A DNA stretch of 64,000 nucleotides. Source: a bacterium. Lineage in GTDB: Bacteria; Bdellovibrionota_G; JALEGL01. The notes below the pieces were generated by a model. The model did not search any database, had not been told where the DNA came from, and worked only from the letters and a program-made list of their open reading frames with translations. A program made the position numbers and the translations under genes. Shown one piece after another: positions 28,213-37,127 of the stretch; positions within the stretch are counted from its first letter, which is position 1; every line of letters begins with the position of its first letter. The stretch lies in NCBI GenBank assembly GCA_022763185.1, contig JALEGL010000015.1, positions 186,001 through 250,000 of the forward strand, written 5' to 3'.

Positions 28213-29325
28213 TCAAATCCGCATTGGCATGATGACGCTGACGTAGTTGTCTGTGTCTGGAAGTTTAACCACGCCGGGGCTTTGATTGTGATCCAATTCT
28301 AGTTTAACCTTATCGGTTTGGACCACAGATAATGCATCCAATAAATACTTGGCATTAAAACCAATGGTCATTTCATCGCCGTTAAATTCAGCGGCAATGT
28401 CTTCTTCTGCTTCACCCAGTTCTGGAGAGTTGGCAGACAAATGCAGTTCATTGGCTTTAAATTGCATCTTAACGCATTTGGATTTGCCTTCAGATAACAA
28501 GGAAACGCGTTTCAACGATTCTTTTAAGTCATTCTTTTGTACCATAACAGTCTTACGGTCACCTTGTGGAATGACTTTGTTATATTCCGGAAAATCACCC
28601 ACCACCAATTTCATAAAAATGGTGTTGCTGTCATTGCTAAACACACATGTGGCTGGAGAAATAGAAACATTGATAGCACTGCCTTCACCTTCAGCTAAAA
28701 GCTTTTTTAATTCCATAATGCCTTTGCGTGGCAGAATAATTTTCTTTTCCATTTGCATGGTTTCTTCACTGCTTAAAGGGCTTTTGTACAAAGACAGTCG
28801 ATGACCATCGGTGGCCACCATGTTTAAATTTTTGTCGCTACCGATTTCCAATAAAATACCGTTAAGATTGGCACGCACTTCATCAGTACTCATGGCGTAA
28901 GAGGTATATTCAATGCCTTTGAGCAACGTATCTTTATTGACTTTATAAAAGGTAAAATCTGTTTTGCGCGGCATCTCAGGAAACTCGGCAGCATCGACGC
29001 TGGCCACTCTAAAATGAGCTTTGCCGCTTTTAATATTCAACCAACCTTTTTCGTCTTTTTCTAATTCAACAGTATTGTTGGGCAGCTGTTTAATAATATC
29101 AATTAGAGTATGAGCTGAGGTGCAGATTTTTCCTGGAACATCATTGTCAACCGAACATGAACTTTCAACAGAAATTTCTAAATCTGTGCCATAAGCGGTT
29201 AAGCTGTTGTCTTTGATATCCAACATGATGTTGGATAAAATAGGCATGGTGGTCTTTTTCTCGGTGACACTGACCACAGATTGCAAGACTTTCATTAGAT
29301 TTTGTTGTTCACAGGTCCATTTCAT
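28213..29325 (-). CDS. dnaN: DNA polymerase III beta sliding clamp
   Basis: A 370-residue clamp with three similar domains. Typical stretches include TMPILSNIMLDI at the start, YATDLEISVE-like TAYGTDLEISVE, MVATDGHRLS in the middle, and the terminal VKLPDTDNYVSVIMPMRI. It tethers DNA polymerase to the template. AAGGATAA precedes the ATG. It is transcribed away from dnaA across the origin, rather than following dnaA in the common dnaA-dnaN operon. Confidence 0.96.
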   Translation of the reverse strand: MKWTCEQQNLMKVLQSVVSVTEKKTTMPILSNIMLDIKDNSLTAYGTDLEISVESSCSVDNDVPGKICTSAHTLIDIIKQLPNNTVELEKDEKGWLNIKSGKAHFRVASVDAAEFPEMPRKTDFTFYKVNKDTLLKGIEYTSYAMSTDEVRANLNGILLEIGSDKNLNMVATDGHRLSLYKSPLSSEETMQMEKKIILPRKGIMELKKLLAEGEGSAINVSISPATCVFSNDSNTIFMKLVVGDFPEYNKVIPQGDRKTVMVQKNDLKESLKRVSLLSEGKSKCVKMQFKANELHLSANSPELGEAEEDIAAEFNGDEMTIGFNAKYLLDALSVVQTDKVKLELDHNQSPGVVKLPDTDNYVSVIMPMRI

Positions 29326-29459
29326 AAGCGTTATCCTTCAACTTGATTGATATTAATTTGCTCTAATTCATTTTGCTTATATGATTTGTTTGGCTTTTTG
29401 TAGTTTTATTTTACTTTCAGCTTAAGAATTTTTTAAGTTTGTTTTCAGAGTTTCAAGTG

Positions 29460-30000
29460 AATGATTAAATAGTATAGATATAAAATAAAAGATCATCATC
29501 ATAGTAAGTCTTGTGGATAAGTTCATTCTTCTTGCTAAGTATTTAAAATTAAGTTTATTTTTAACTAATTTTACTGTGAATAAAGATGTGATTATTGTGC
29601 CTAATGAAGGGATAAGTAACTTGATGACTATCTTATCCCCTATTTATCCCAAACTTATCCATAGCTTTTAAACATCTTATCCACAGTAAAATGCGATTCA
29701 TGAACTACTGTATTGATATTGTTGGTTTTTTATTGGAAAAAAGTTTTATTTCTTCTGGGGATAAGTTTAGGCCAGATGTTAAAAATATACTTCTCAAAAA
29801 ATATTAAATATAAGTTAATAAATTAACTATTATTTTTAAACCATTATATATAAAGGTTTATAAAGTAGGTGATTTGTAAGATACTGAAAAGATGAAAAAT
29901 AATAAAACGCGTCAAAAAAAAATAACAAAAGCAAAGACTTAATGTAAAAAATAAGAAAACTTAAAAGTCTTGAAAAACCAGGGACTTATCCACAGGTTAA
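29460..30000. other. oriC: Chromosomal replication origin (oriC) with DnaA boxes and AT-rich unwinding region
   Basis: This non-coding region lies between divergent dnaN and dnaA. Perfect TTATCCACA boxes lie at 29512-29520 (minus), 29677-29685 (plus) and 29986-29994 (plus). Near matches are TTATCCCCT at 29633, TTATCCCAA at 29644, TTATCCATA at 29655, and TTATCCCCA at 29756-29764 (minus). The stretch of about 29,790-29,970 is very AT-rich and a good candidate for the DNA-unwinding element. The 29633-29685 cluster is the densest array. The flanking dnaA promoter must also lie here, so DnaA autoregulation is likely. Confidence 0.9.
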
Positions 30001-30071
30001 AAAAAAGTAAATTTTTATTGGCCGATAAGCTTGACGGCACAGACCCTTTTCTGGCTTATTGAAAAGTCCCT

Positions 30072-31427
30072 ATGGAGAAAACTTGGCAAAAAACGATTCA
30101 TCACTTGCAAGAGCGTTTACCTGCGCATGCCTTTAACACGTGGATTAAACCCTTAAGTTATAAAGATACACAGGATAATCAGATTTTTGTTGAAGTTCCC
30201 AATACCTATTATCGTGATCGCTTGCAAAGTACCTATTCTAGTATGATTAAAAAAACCTTGCGTGAGTTGAGTCAAGATTTAAACATGGACGTGGCTTTTG
30301 TGGTCTCTAGCAACACACCGGTGTTCAGTCATGATCAATTGCAAAAAATATCTCAAGAAAAAACCAGGCAAAAATTGGCGCAAAGCAAGCAACAAGAAGA
30401 AAAGATTCAGCAAAACCACACCCTTTACCCCCAATACACTTTTGAACAATTTGTGGTGGGTACCGGTAATCAGTTTGCCCATGCTGCCGCTCAATCGGTG
30501 GCCAGTCAACCGGGGCAACAATACAATCCCTTATTTTTATACGGCGGTGTAGGTTTGGGGAAAACCCACCTTTTGTGTGCCATTGGTCATCAAATCAAAC
30601 AAATCAATCCGGGCGCTAAAATTATTTATGAGACCTGTGAGCAATTTACCAACGGCATGATTAATGCTATTCGCTATCAAAAGACCGAACAGTTTAGAAA
30701 CCGCTACCGTAAAAACTGCGACTTGCTGCTTTTGGATGATATTCAATTTTTATCCAAAAAAGAACGCACACAAGAAGAATTTTTTCATACCTTCAATGTT
30801 TTACACCAACAAAACATTCAAATTGTGGTGACCTCAGATGAACTGCCCAAAAACATTCCGGACATTGATGACCGCTTGCGCTCACGCTTTGAGTGGGGAT
30901 TGATGTGTGATATTCAAGCGCCAGATTTAGAAACCCGGGTGGCCATTTTAGAGAAAAAAATCAGTGATCTTCATTTGGATGTTGATCAAGAGGTTTTGGT
31001 TTACTTGGCAGAAAAATTTCAAAATAACATACGGGCTTTAGAAGGGGCTTTAACTCGTTTAAGCGCGCAAGCTACTTTGTCCAACTTGAATATTGATAAA
31101 GCCTTTGCGCAAAGGGTGTTTTCTGATCAGGTCAGTGCCAGTGTGCTTACGCTAGAAACCATTATGGAGAAAGTGGCTAATTTTTTCATGTTGTCTGTGG
31201 CGGATTTAAAATCCAGTAGTCGTAAGAAAAACATAGCTTTTCCAAGGCAAATGGCCATGTACTTATGCCGCAAACATACCCGTCACTCGTTTCCTGAGAT
31301 TGGTCAAAAATTTGGCGGCAAGGATCACACCACCATCATGCATGCGGTTAAAAAAATTGAAGAGCTAAAAGACAAGCAAGACGATACGGCCCACACCTTG
31401 GCAGCAATAGAAAAAACCTTGAAATAA
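30072..31427 (+). CDS. dnaA: Chromosomal replication initiator DnaA
   Basis: A 451-residue initiator with all four domains: an N-terminal interaction domain (to about 80), a Gln/Lys-rich linker (about 100-120), the AAA+ core with GGVGLGKTH (near 158) and LLLLDDIQFL, and a C-terminal DNA-binding domain ending in GGKDHTTIMHAVKKIEEL, the DnaA signature. It binds the boxes just upstream. The ATG has only a weak ribosome-binding site, which fits tight control. Confidence 0.97.
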   Translation: MEKTWQKTIHHLQERLPAHAFNTWIKPLSYKDTQDNQIFVEVPNTYYRDRLQSTYSSMIKKTLRELSQDLNMDVAFVVSSNTPVFSHDQLQKISQEKTRQKLAQSKQQEEKIQQNHTLYPQYTFEQFVVGTGNQFAHAAAQSVASQPGQQYNPLFLYGGVGLGKTHLLCAIGHQIKQINPGAKIIYETCEQFTNGMINAIRYQKTEQFRNRYRKNCDLLLLDDIQFLSKKERTQEEFFHTFNVLHQQNIQIVVTSDELPKNIPDIDDRLRSRFEWGLMCDIQAPDLETRVAILEKKISDLHLDVDQEVLVYLAEKFQNNIRALEGALTRLSAQATLSNLNIDKAFAQRVFSDQVSASVLTLETIMEKVANFFMLSVADLKSSSRKKNIAFPRQMAMYLCRKHTRHSFPEIGQKFGGKDHTTIMHAVKKIEELKDKQDDTAHTLAAIEKTLK

Positions 31428-31567
31428 AGTCATAATAGCCAAAACTGGCCCAACAACAAAAGCACAAGTATCTGAATTATATGTGTTTTTATGTGGTATG
31501 TTTCTTGCTCTAAGTTTAATAGAATGAAGGCAAGTGTGTATAAAAAATTTTGGGGGATTGGATCTGT

Positions 31568-32914
31568 ATGTTCATAAAAAGAGTGTTGGCAATGCTGGCC
31601 TTGGCCAGCATTCTTGGTGTTAATCCGGTTTTGTCACAGAAGCTTGACTGTGCTTCGCTCTATCAAAGTCCGCAAGATGTTTGCCGTTGTTTTCTCAATC
31701 AGCAAGGTTTTATAGATGACGTGGAGGTAGCGTCGCTTTATCATTACTCTATTCTTAACAACATCAATTTACGGGTGTTGAGTAAAAACGAACAAGAAAG
31801 TCGAAAAGCATTGTTGCGTTTGGTATCCTTTCTGCATTATTTTCCTCAATTGAAATCGAGTTACGCACAAAACCGGTCTATACAAACGGTAAGAACCAGC
31901 GACGAACGTTCAAAAAGAGTAAACAGTTGCGATATGTTTCATGATCAATTGACGGTTTATGTTGAAGACTTGGTTTTTTTAGATAAAATTGAACAAAAAT
32001 TTATTGATCAGCAAATTATAGATCCTCGCCCAATTCAAAAACCTGACGCCAATATTCTTTTTGTGGTTGATGGCAGCAACTCGCCGCTAGCAACAAACAG
32101 TTTAGATCAAACTCACTTTTTTTGGGCTTTAAAGTCTATACGCGATAATTTAAAATTTCTTCCTAAACAAAGTAAGGTTAACTTTGCCTTGACCCGAATT
32201 TCAGTTGAAAGCAAATACATTGAGCTCAACAAAGATAAATACCTTTACCCATCGTATCAAAATATAGCGGTTTTTCGTCAATGGTTGGATGAGAGGTTGA
32301 GTGAATACACCACCGATAAACAAGTTTTTTTGGATTTTTTTGAAGAATATGAACCTTGGTTAGAACAAAGGTATGAAGGGGAAAAAAGATCATTTCAATA
32401 TTGGACAGAGGAATTTGCGAACACGCAAAATCCAAAAACAAAAGCAGCTAAAGAACAAGCTCAAGCTAGCTTGGAGTTCATTAAGAAGGAATACAACGGT
32501 GTTCAAGAAGTGAAAGCCAACATGAACTCTTTAAGCATAGAGCAAATTGTAAAAGCCTGTCCCATATCAATTGGGCGAGCTATTCGAAAAAAGATTTTTG
32601 CGCAAACCATGGAGTTGGATCACAGTGACCCTGAGGATTTGGTGCATGACGAAGGCATGAGAAACATACTGCGCAGTGAACAGTTTTCTGGTCAAGAAAA
32701 AAAACCCGACTGGCTGGTTTTTCTGAGCGATGGAGGCATTACCAATGTATTGCTAGAAAGCAGTCTAAACAACATAGACTTGGAAAAAAAACAGGTCAAG
32801 GCCTCTGAAGTAAAAATTCAATTGAAACCTTTAAAATCAGAGCAGTATCAACAAGAGTATTTTGATCAACTTTTTTCCACAACCTGGGTGCAAGTTTTAG
32901 CTCCTGTAGAATAA
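31568..32914 (+). CDS. Secreted protein with a VWA-like domain, 448 aa
   Basis: A signal peptide (MFIKRVLAMLALASILGVNPVLS) precedes a Cys-rich N-terminal region (CASLY, VCRCFL) and, from about residue 163, a Rossmann-like stretch ILFVVDGSNSPLA. D-x-S-x-S (from Asp168) matches the first MIDAS motif of von Willebrand A domains, and DWLVFLSDGG near 380 matches the third. A 120-residue helical insertion separates them. It may bind a metal and a protein ligand in the periplasm. It sits between dnaA and rpmH, an unusual place. The ATG at 31568 is chosen over an upstream TTG because it gives the signal peptide. Confidence 0.5.
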   Translation: MFIKRVLAMLALASILGVNPVLSQKLDCASLYQSPQDVCRCFLNQQGFIDDVEVASLYHYSILNNINLRVLSKNEQESRKALLRLVSFLHYFPQLKSSYAQNRSIQTVRTSDERSKRVNSCDMFHDQLTVYVEDLVFLDKIEQKFIDQQIIDPRPIQKPDANILFVVDGSNSPLATNSLDQTHFFWALKSIRDNLKFLPKQSKVNFALTRISVESKYIELNKDKYLYPSYQNIAVFRQWLDERLSEYTTDKQVFLDFFEEYEPWLEQRYEGEKRSFQYWTEEFANTQNPKTKAAKEQAQASLEFIKKEYNGVQEVKANMNSLSIEQIVKACPISIGRAIRKKIFAQTMELDHSDPEDLVHDEGMRNILRSEQFSGQEKKPDWLVFLSDGGITNVLLESSLNNIDLEKKQVKASEVKIQLKPLKSEQYQQEYFDQLFSTTWVQVLAPVE

Positions 32915-33111
32915 ATAGCAAAATGCGTGTTGCGGGCTAAAGCGTCCAATTCAATTAAAAACAGTTGACAGGCCTTAGCGAATGTGGTTTTTTGTGGGCC
33001 TGTTTCGTATTTGAAATTTGCAGTTTTGAAAAAACTGAAGAAAAAACAGATTAATTTTAGGCCCTTAAAGGTATAAATAAACTTTAAGGCAGAGGAAACA
33101 AGGAAATTAGT

Positions 33112-33264
33112 ATGTCTAAAAGAACCTATCAACCAAGTAACTTAAAGCGTAAAAGAAAACACGGTTTTCGTGAGCGCATGAGCACCAAAGCTGGACGCGC
33201 TATTTTGAATGCACGTCGTCGCAAAGGCAGAAAAAGACTGGTTGTCAGTATTGCTAGCAAGTAA
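33112..33264 (+). CDS. rpmH: 50S ribosomal protein L34
   Basis: A 50-residue, highly basic protein: [19 protein letters not shown] at the N-terminus, then [19 protein letters not shown]. This is the L34 signature. AAGGAAATT precedes the ATG. rnpA begins 17 bp after the stop, the conserved rpmH-rnpA pairing. Confidence 0.96.
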   Translation: MSKRTYQPSNLKRKRKHGFRERMSTKAGRAILNARRRKGRKRLVVSIASK

Positions 33265-33281
33265 TTGGATGAGCACTGGTC

Positions 33282-33650
33282 ATGTTTGCCCAAAAGCATG
33301 ATTTTCCAAAAAAGCAGCGGATAGCAGATAAAAAAGATTTTGCTTTATCCAAAGCCACAGGGAAACGTTTTTATCAACATGATCTGTTTTTAGCCAAATC
33401 CAAGAACACCTGTGGCTTTGCACGTCTGGCGGTGGTTGCCAGCAGAAAAACCGGCAATGCGGTTTTAAGAAATCAGTGGAAAAGACAGGTTAGGGAAGTG
33501 TTTAGACACAGCAAACTACAAGCCAGTGATTATGTTGTTGTTCTTAAGCCCAGTATCAAAGAGCAGAATAAAACTAGCGTTGCTTTACAAGTTAAACAGT
33601 TGTTCAAGCAACATCTGATGGAGAAAGATAATAAAAGCAATGTTGCATAG
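33282..33650 (+). CDS. rnpA: Ribonuclease P protein component
   Basis: A 122-residue basic protein helping the RNase P RNA to process tRNA 5' ends. The core RKTGNAVLRNQWKRQVREVFR matches the conserved RNR helix motif. The N-terminus (FPKKQRIADKKDFALSKATG) and length are normal. The gene overlaps yidD by 11 bp, and the rpmH-rnpA-yidD-yidC order is conserved. No RNase P RNA gene was recognised here. Confidence 0.93.
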   Translation: MFAQKHDFPKKQRIADKKDFALSKATGKRFYQHDLFLAKSKNTCGFARLAVVASRKTGNAVLRNQWKRQVREVFRHSKLQASDYVVVLKPSIKEQNKTSVALQVKQLFKQHLMEKDNKSNVA

Positions 33651-33864
33651 CTTAATTATAAGTGCTCTTAAGTTTGTTTTGAAAGCTTACAAACTCTTTG
33701 TGTCCCCTTTTTTGGGAACCCGCTGTCGATTTCATCCCAGTTGTTCAGAGTATTGTTTAGAAGCCATAGAAAAAAAAGGTCTAGTTTACGGCACGTTTTT
33801 AGCGCTTAAGCGCATTGTTCGTTGCAATCCTTGGTACAGCGGCAAAGACCATGTTTTAGAATAA
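33640..33864 (+). CDS. yidD: Membrane protein insertion efficiency factor YidD
   Basis: A 74-residue protein with an amphipathic N-terminus (ALKFVLKAYKLFVSPFLG) and the diagnostic motif RCRFHPSCSEYCLEAIEKKG followed by RIVRCNPWYSGK. It assists YidC in membrane insertion. It overlaps the rnpA 3' end, implying translational coupling. Confidence 0.93.
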   Translation: MLHSLIISALKFVLKAYKLFVSPFLGTRCRFHPSCSEYCLEAIEKKGLVYGTFLALKRIVRCNPWYSGKDHVLE

Positions 33865-33907
33865 CGATGTTTGTTTAAAAAGAATTAAAGAGAAGGATAG
33901 ATAAAAA

Positions 33908-35614
33908 ATGCAAAATTCAGAAAATAAACCCGAAGGCCGTTTTTTTCTGGCCATGGCCATGACTTTTGGTTTCTTGTTTGTGTGGTACAATTATTTAGCA
34001 CCCAAACCAAGCCCAACAACAAAAGAAAAAGTTTCTAAGCAGCAGTCCGCCTCTACAAGAGATAAAATAACAGAGTCTAAACAACAACAAGCAACGAGCG
34101 ATGAAAGTGCCTTAGCCGAAGCTCAAACAGCCACAGCTTTTCAAACACCTGCGCAAGTTTTGCCGCAGAAGCCACAGATTAAACCCGAACAAAAAAAGAT
34201 TGAAAACCAGCACTTTGCCTTAAGCTTTACCAACCAAGGTGGGGGTTTGCTTAAAGCGGTGTCTAAAGATCACATGAAAGTAAAAGATGGCCAAGACGGT
34301 GTTGTGCTTTTAGCTTCTACAAAACATAAGACTTTACCCTTGTCTTGGCTGTTTGAAGTCAACGGTCAAAGCATTGATACCAGTACCCTGCCATTTAACA
34401 TGGTCTTCAATGCCAGTGAGAATCGGGTTGAATTCAATCAAGAATTGGCCAAAGGTCTGTCTTTAACAAAAAGTTTTTCCTGGCAAGAAGACGGATACGT
34501 GATTGCTCACACGGTAAAGTTGAACAACAGTGGAGAGATGGCGTATACGGTTAAGCCAGTCATAGAACTTGCAGCTCAAGAAGCGGTAAAAGCTGAGAAA
34601 AAACGCAGCTTCTTTTTTGCACCGCAATTGAATAAGCTTAGTGGTGTGGCCTATATTGGCGATGATGTAGAACGCTGGACCATTGATAAATTTGGCACCC
34701 AAGAAGAGCCTGCAAAAATACCAACCGGGGGCATAGAGTGGATTGGTTTTGATAAACAGTACTTTTTGTTTTCTGCCTTACCCAAAGAAGGCCGTTGGGA
34801 AAAGCTTAACCTAGAACAAGCTGAAGGAGTTAAAGAGGGCGTGGTCTCTGCCTATTATCCCACATGGAATTTGGCGGCAGGTCAGCAAAAAAGTTATGCA
34901 GTAGATATCTATGCTGGGCCCAAAGATATTAAAGTTTTAGAGCAAACCAAACCCGGTCTTGAGCGAGCGATTGATTTGGGTTCATGGTTGGGGCCTATTG
35001 CTAGACCCATTTTACGTTTTTTAAAATTTTTGCATAATTTTGTATCCAATTATGGAGTGGCTATTATTGTTTTGACGGTGTTGGTGCGTTTGTTGATGTT
35101 CCCTTTAACGCAAATTCAAGCCAAGAGCATGAAGAAAATGTCTTTGCACAAGCCGCAAATGGATGCTCTAAAAGAACAGTACAAAGATGATCGAGAAGCT
35201 TACTCCAGAGAATTGATGAGCTATATGCGCGAACATCGGATTAACCCAGCTTCTGGATGTTTTTTATTGATTTTACAAATGCCGGTCTTTTTTGCCTTGT
35301 ATCGTGTATTGTACAACTCTATTGAGTTAAGGCATGCCCCGTTTTTTGGCTGGATCACCGACTTGTCTGCGCATGATCCATACTTTGTTTTGCCGGTATT
35401 GTTGGGAATAAGCATGTTCTTCCAACAAAAATTAACGCCAACTGCCGGTGTTGATCCTGCACAACAACAGATGATGAAGTTTATTCCATTGATGTTTACC
35501 GTGTTCATGATCTTTTTACCCGCTGGTTTGAATTTATACATTTTGGTCAGTACCTTATGGGGCGTAGCTCAGCAGTACTGGATTCAAAAAGGCACAACGG
35601 CAGTAACAGCCTAA
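33908..35614 (+). CDS. yidC: Membrane protein insertase YidC
   Basis: 568 residues: TM1 at about 10-27, a Gln/Lys/Ser-rich linker, a large periplasmic domain (about 95-350), then the five-helix insertase core. NYGVAIIVLTVLVRLLMFPLT carries the conserved positively charged groove residue (Arg in VRLLMFP). PASGCFLLILQMPVFFALY and GLNLYILVSTLWGVAQQYW are family signatures. The C-terminal tail is short. AAGGAT precedes the ATG. Confidence 0.95.
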   Translation: MQNSENKPEGRFFLAMAMTFGFLFVWYNYLAPKPSPTTKEKVSKQQSASTRDKITESKQQQATSDESALAEAQTATAFQTPAQVLPQKPQIKPEQKKIENQHFALSFTNQGGGLLKAVSKDHMKVKDGQDGVVLLASTKHKTLPLSWLFEVNGQSIDTSTLPFNMVFNASENRVEFNQELAKGLSLTKSFSWQEDGYVIAHTVKLNNSGEMAYTVKPVIELAAQEAVKAEKKRSFFFAPQLNKLSGVAYIGDDVERWTIDKFGTQEEPAKIPTGGIEWIGFDKQYFLFSALPKEGRWEKLNLEQAEGVKEGVVSAYYPTWNLAAGQQKSYAVDIYAGPKDIKVLEQTKPGLERAIDLGSWLGPIARPILRFLKFLHNFVSNYGVAIIVLTVLVRLLMFPLTQIQAKSMKKMSLHKPQMDALKEQYKDDREAYSRELMSYMREHRINPASGCFLLILQMPVFFALYRVLYNSIELRHAPFFGWITDLSAHDPYFVLPVLLGISMFFQQKLTPTAGVDPAQQQMMKFIPLMFTVFMIFLPAGLNLYILVSTLWGVAQQYWIQKGTTAVTA

Positions 35615-35659
35615 GCTGTTAAAAGGAGAGAAAAAGAGAGAGATTGTCGAGATTATAAA

Positions 35660-35683
35660 AGAGAGCGAAGTGGGATGAACCCT
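35660..35683 (+). repeat. Direct repeat, copy 1 (yidC-jag spacer)
   Basis: AGAGAGCGAAGTGGGATGAA begins the block, followed by CCC. The second copy starts at 35972. The match extends loosely upstream (GAGATTGTC against GAGACTGTC). Confidence 0.5.
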
Positions 35684-35971
35684 CTGCTGATTGGGCAAGA
35701 GCCCTCAAGGCATCGCTTATCATAAAGAATAATCTCATTTGAGATAAGGAGCAGGCATAAAGAGAAAATTTCCGCAAAGTTATTTTACATGACTGAGCGC
35801 ATGAAAGTGAAAAATAATAGAATGCACAGGAGACGAGATTTTATATCGATGTCGACCTCGGGTGGACTGAATAATTATTTCGTGAAGTCATTGAGTATGG
35901 CTGAAAGCACGGGAGTGAAAAAACAAAAACCGCGTTTTTTGTTTTTGAGAGGGTCGTGAGACTGTCTACAA

Positions 35972-36003
35972 AGAGAGCGAAGCGGGAGGGGGATGATCCC
36001 CCC
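35972..36003 (+). repeat. Direct repeat, copy 2 (yidC-jag spacer)
   Basis: AGAGAGCGAAGCGGGAGGGG followed by GATGATCCCCCC. Compared with copy 1 there is a short G-rich insertion. GGGGGATGATCCCCC can fold into a small hairpin just upstream of the jag ribosome-binding site. Confidence 0.5.
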
Positions 36004-36021
36004 TTAAAACAAGGAGGATAA

Positions 36022-37071
36022 ATGAATCAAGCAATTGAACATGACATAGACCATGAGTGGTTGGAAATTGAAGGTAAAAATAGAGAGGATGCTTTGGAAA
36101 GAGCGTGTGTGGCGCTGAACACAACCAAAGCCTATTTAGACTTTGAGTTTTTAAATGATAAACAAACCAAGTTGCGCGCACGCAAAAGTGAAGAAGAGCA
36201 ACAACATCATGAGAAAAAAACCAAGCCGGGCAAAAATGGCAACAAACGGCAAGACAAAACCACCCATGCTAAATCCAATGAAGAAGAACAAGCAGTAGAA
36301 GAAGTATATGTTGACCCAACGGATATGGGAAACAATGCCAAGGCTATTTTAGAAAAAATATTATCCTACATTGATGACAGTGTGGAGGTAGATCTAAAAG
36401 AAACTGAAAATAAAATTTACTTGGATGTTTTGGGTGAAGGCACAGGTTTGGTGATTGGTAAGCGTGGGCAAACTTTGGAAGCTTTGCAACATGTTGTGGC
36501 CAAGGGCATCGGCCTTGATAGAAGTTCTGACAAGCGTTTGGTTCTTGATGCGGAAGGTTACAGAGAGCGTCGTCAGGAAAGTTTAAAATCCTTGGCTTAT
36601 AAAATGGCGTCCAAGGCAAGTCGCGAACGTCGCTCTATTAGCCTTGAGCCGATGAGTGCCATGGATAGACGGGTTGTGCATATGGCTTTGGCCAATAATC
36701 GCCAGATCAATACCAAAAGTGTGGGTGAAGGTTTGGGCCGCAAAGTGATGATTGTTCCTAAAAATGCTAGAAAAAGTGGCAACAGTCGCTCCAATGATAG
36801 AAATGGCAATCGTAGAAGCAACAACAACGGTAACTACAAAAGTGATAGAGAAAAATCACCGCGTTTGGCCAGTGGTTCAAGTCGCATGCATGATTCTTAT
36901 GATGTGCCGCATGCCCCCAATATGGATGTCTTTCCAGACAATATAGATGAGCTTGCAGAATTGCCAGAGCATGAGCTAGAAGCGCATTTGGATTCCACTC
37001 CAACTGAGGCAGTGGCTAACAAAGAAAATAAGCCCAAAGCAAAATTGGTAACACGCCAAGACAAAGAGTAA
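36022..37071 (+). CDS. jag: Jag/KhpB-family RNA-binding protein
   Basis: 349 residues with a Jag-N domain (DHEWLEIEGKNREDALERAC at about 10-28), a charged linker (60-95), a KH domain (with GLVIGKRGQTLEALQHVV) and an R3H domain (SLEPMSAMDRRVVHMALA). A long disordered Asn/Arg/Ser tail, then an acidic C-terminus, extends beyond typical Jag. The KH-R3H pair binds RNA; Jag proteins are linked to cell-wall and envelope control. AAGGAGG precedes the ATG. It sits between yidC and mnmE as in many genomes. Confidence 0.92.
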   Translation: MNQAIEHDIDHEWLEIEGKNREDALERACVALNTTKAYLDFEFLNDKQTKLRARKSEEEQQHHEKKTKPGKNGNKRQDKTTHAKSNEEEQAVEEVYVDPTDMGNNAKAILEKILSYIDDSVEVDLKETENKIYLDVLGEGTGLVIGKRGQTLEALQHVVAKGIGLDRSSDKRLVLDAEGYRERRQESLKSLAYKMASKASRERRSISLEPMSAMDRRVVHMALANNRQINTKSVGEGLGRKVMIVPKNARKSGNSRSNDRNGNRRSNNNGNYKSDREKSPRLASGSSRMHDSYDVPHAPNMDVFPDNIDELAELPEHELEAHLDSTPTEAVANKENKPKAKLVTRQDKE

Positions 37072-37081
37072 TACACATGGA

Positions 37082-37120
37082 TAAGCCTTGTCTTTATGTT
37101 GGATAAGGCTTAGTGTTTTA
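37082..37120 (+). terminator. Possible terminator or attenuator between jag and mnmE
   Basis: TAAGCCTT (37082-37089) pairs with AAGGCTTA (37105-37112), followed by GTGTTTTA. The T run is short, so read-through into mnmE is likely. Confidence 0.4.
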
Positions 37121-37127
37121 GATTGAT

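Larger units (their letters stand above)
35615..36021 (+). other. yidC-jag spacer (407 bp) with degenerate direct repeats
   Basis: No convincing gene. A block around AGAGAGCGAAG(T/C)GGG followed by GATGA(A/T)CCC occurs twice (35660-35683 and 35972-36003), each preceded by a related GAGA(T/C)TGTC. Between them is a weaker duplication, TGACTGAGCGCATGAAAGTGA against TGGCTGAAAGCACGGGAGTGA. A GGGC-AAGA-GCCC hairpin at 35693-35704 is also present in variant form at 38546. A good ribosome-binding site (AAGGAGG) for jag ends the region. It may be a structured leader or a decayed repeat element. Confidence 0.45.

Noticed and set aside
28349-28804. 151-codon frame on the plus strand inside dnaN
   Set aside because: Shadow of dnaN on the opposite strand; no recognisable protein.
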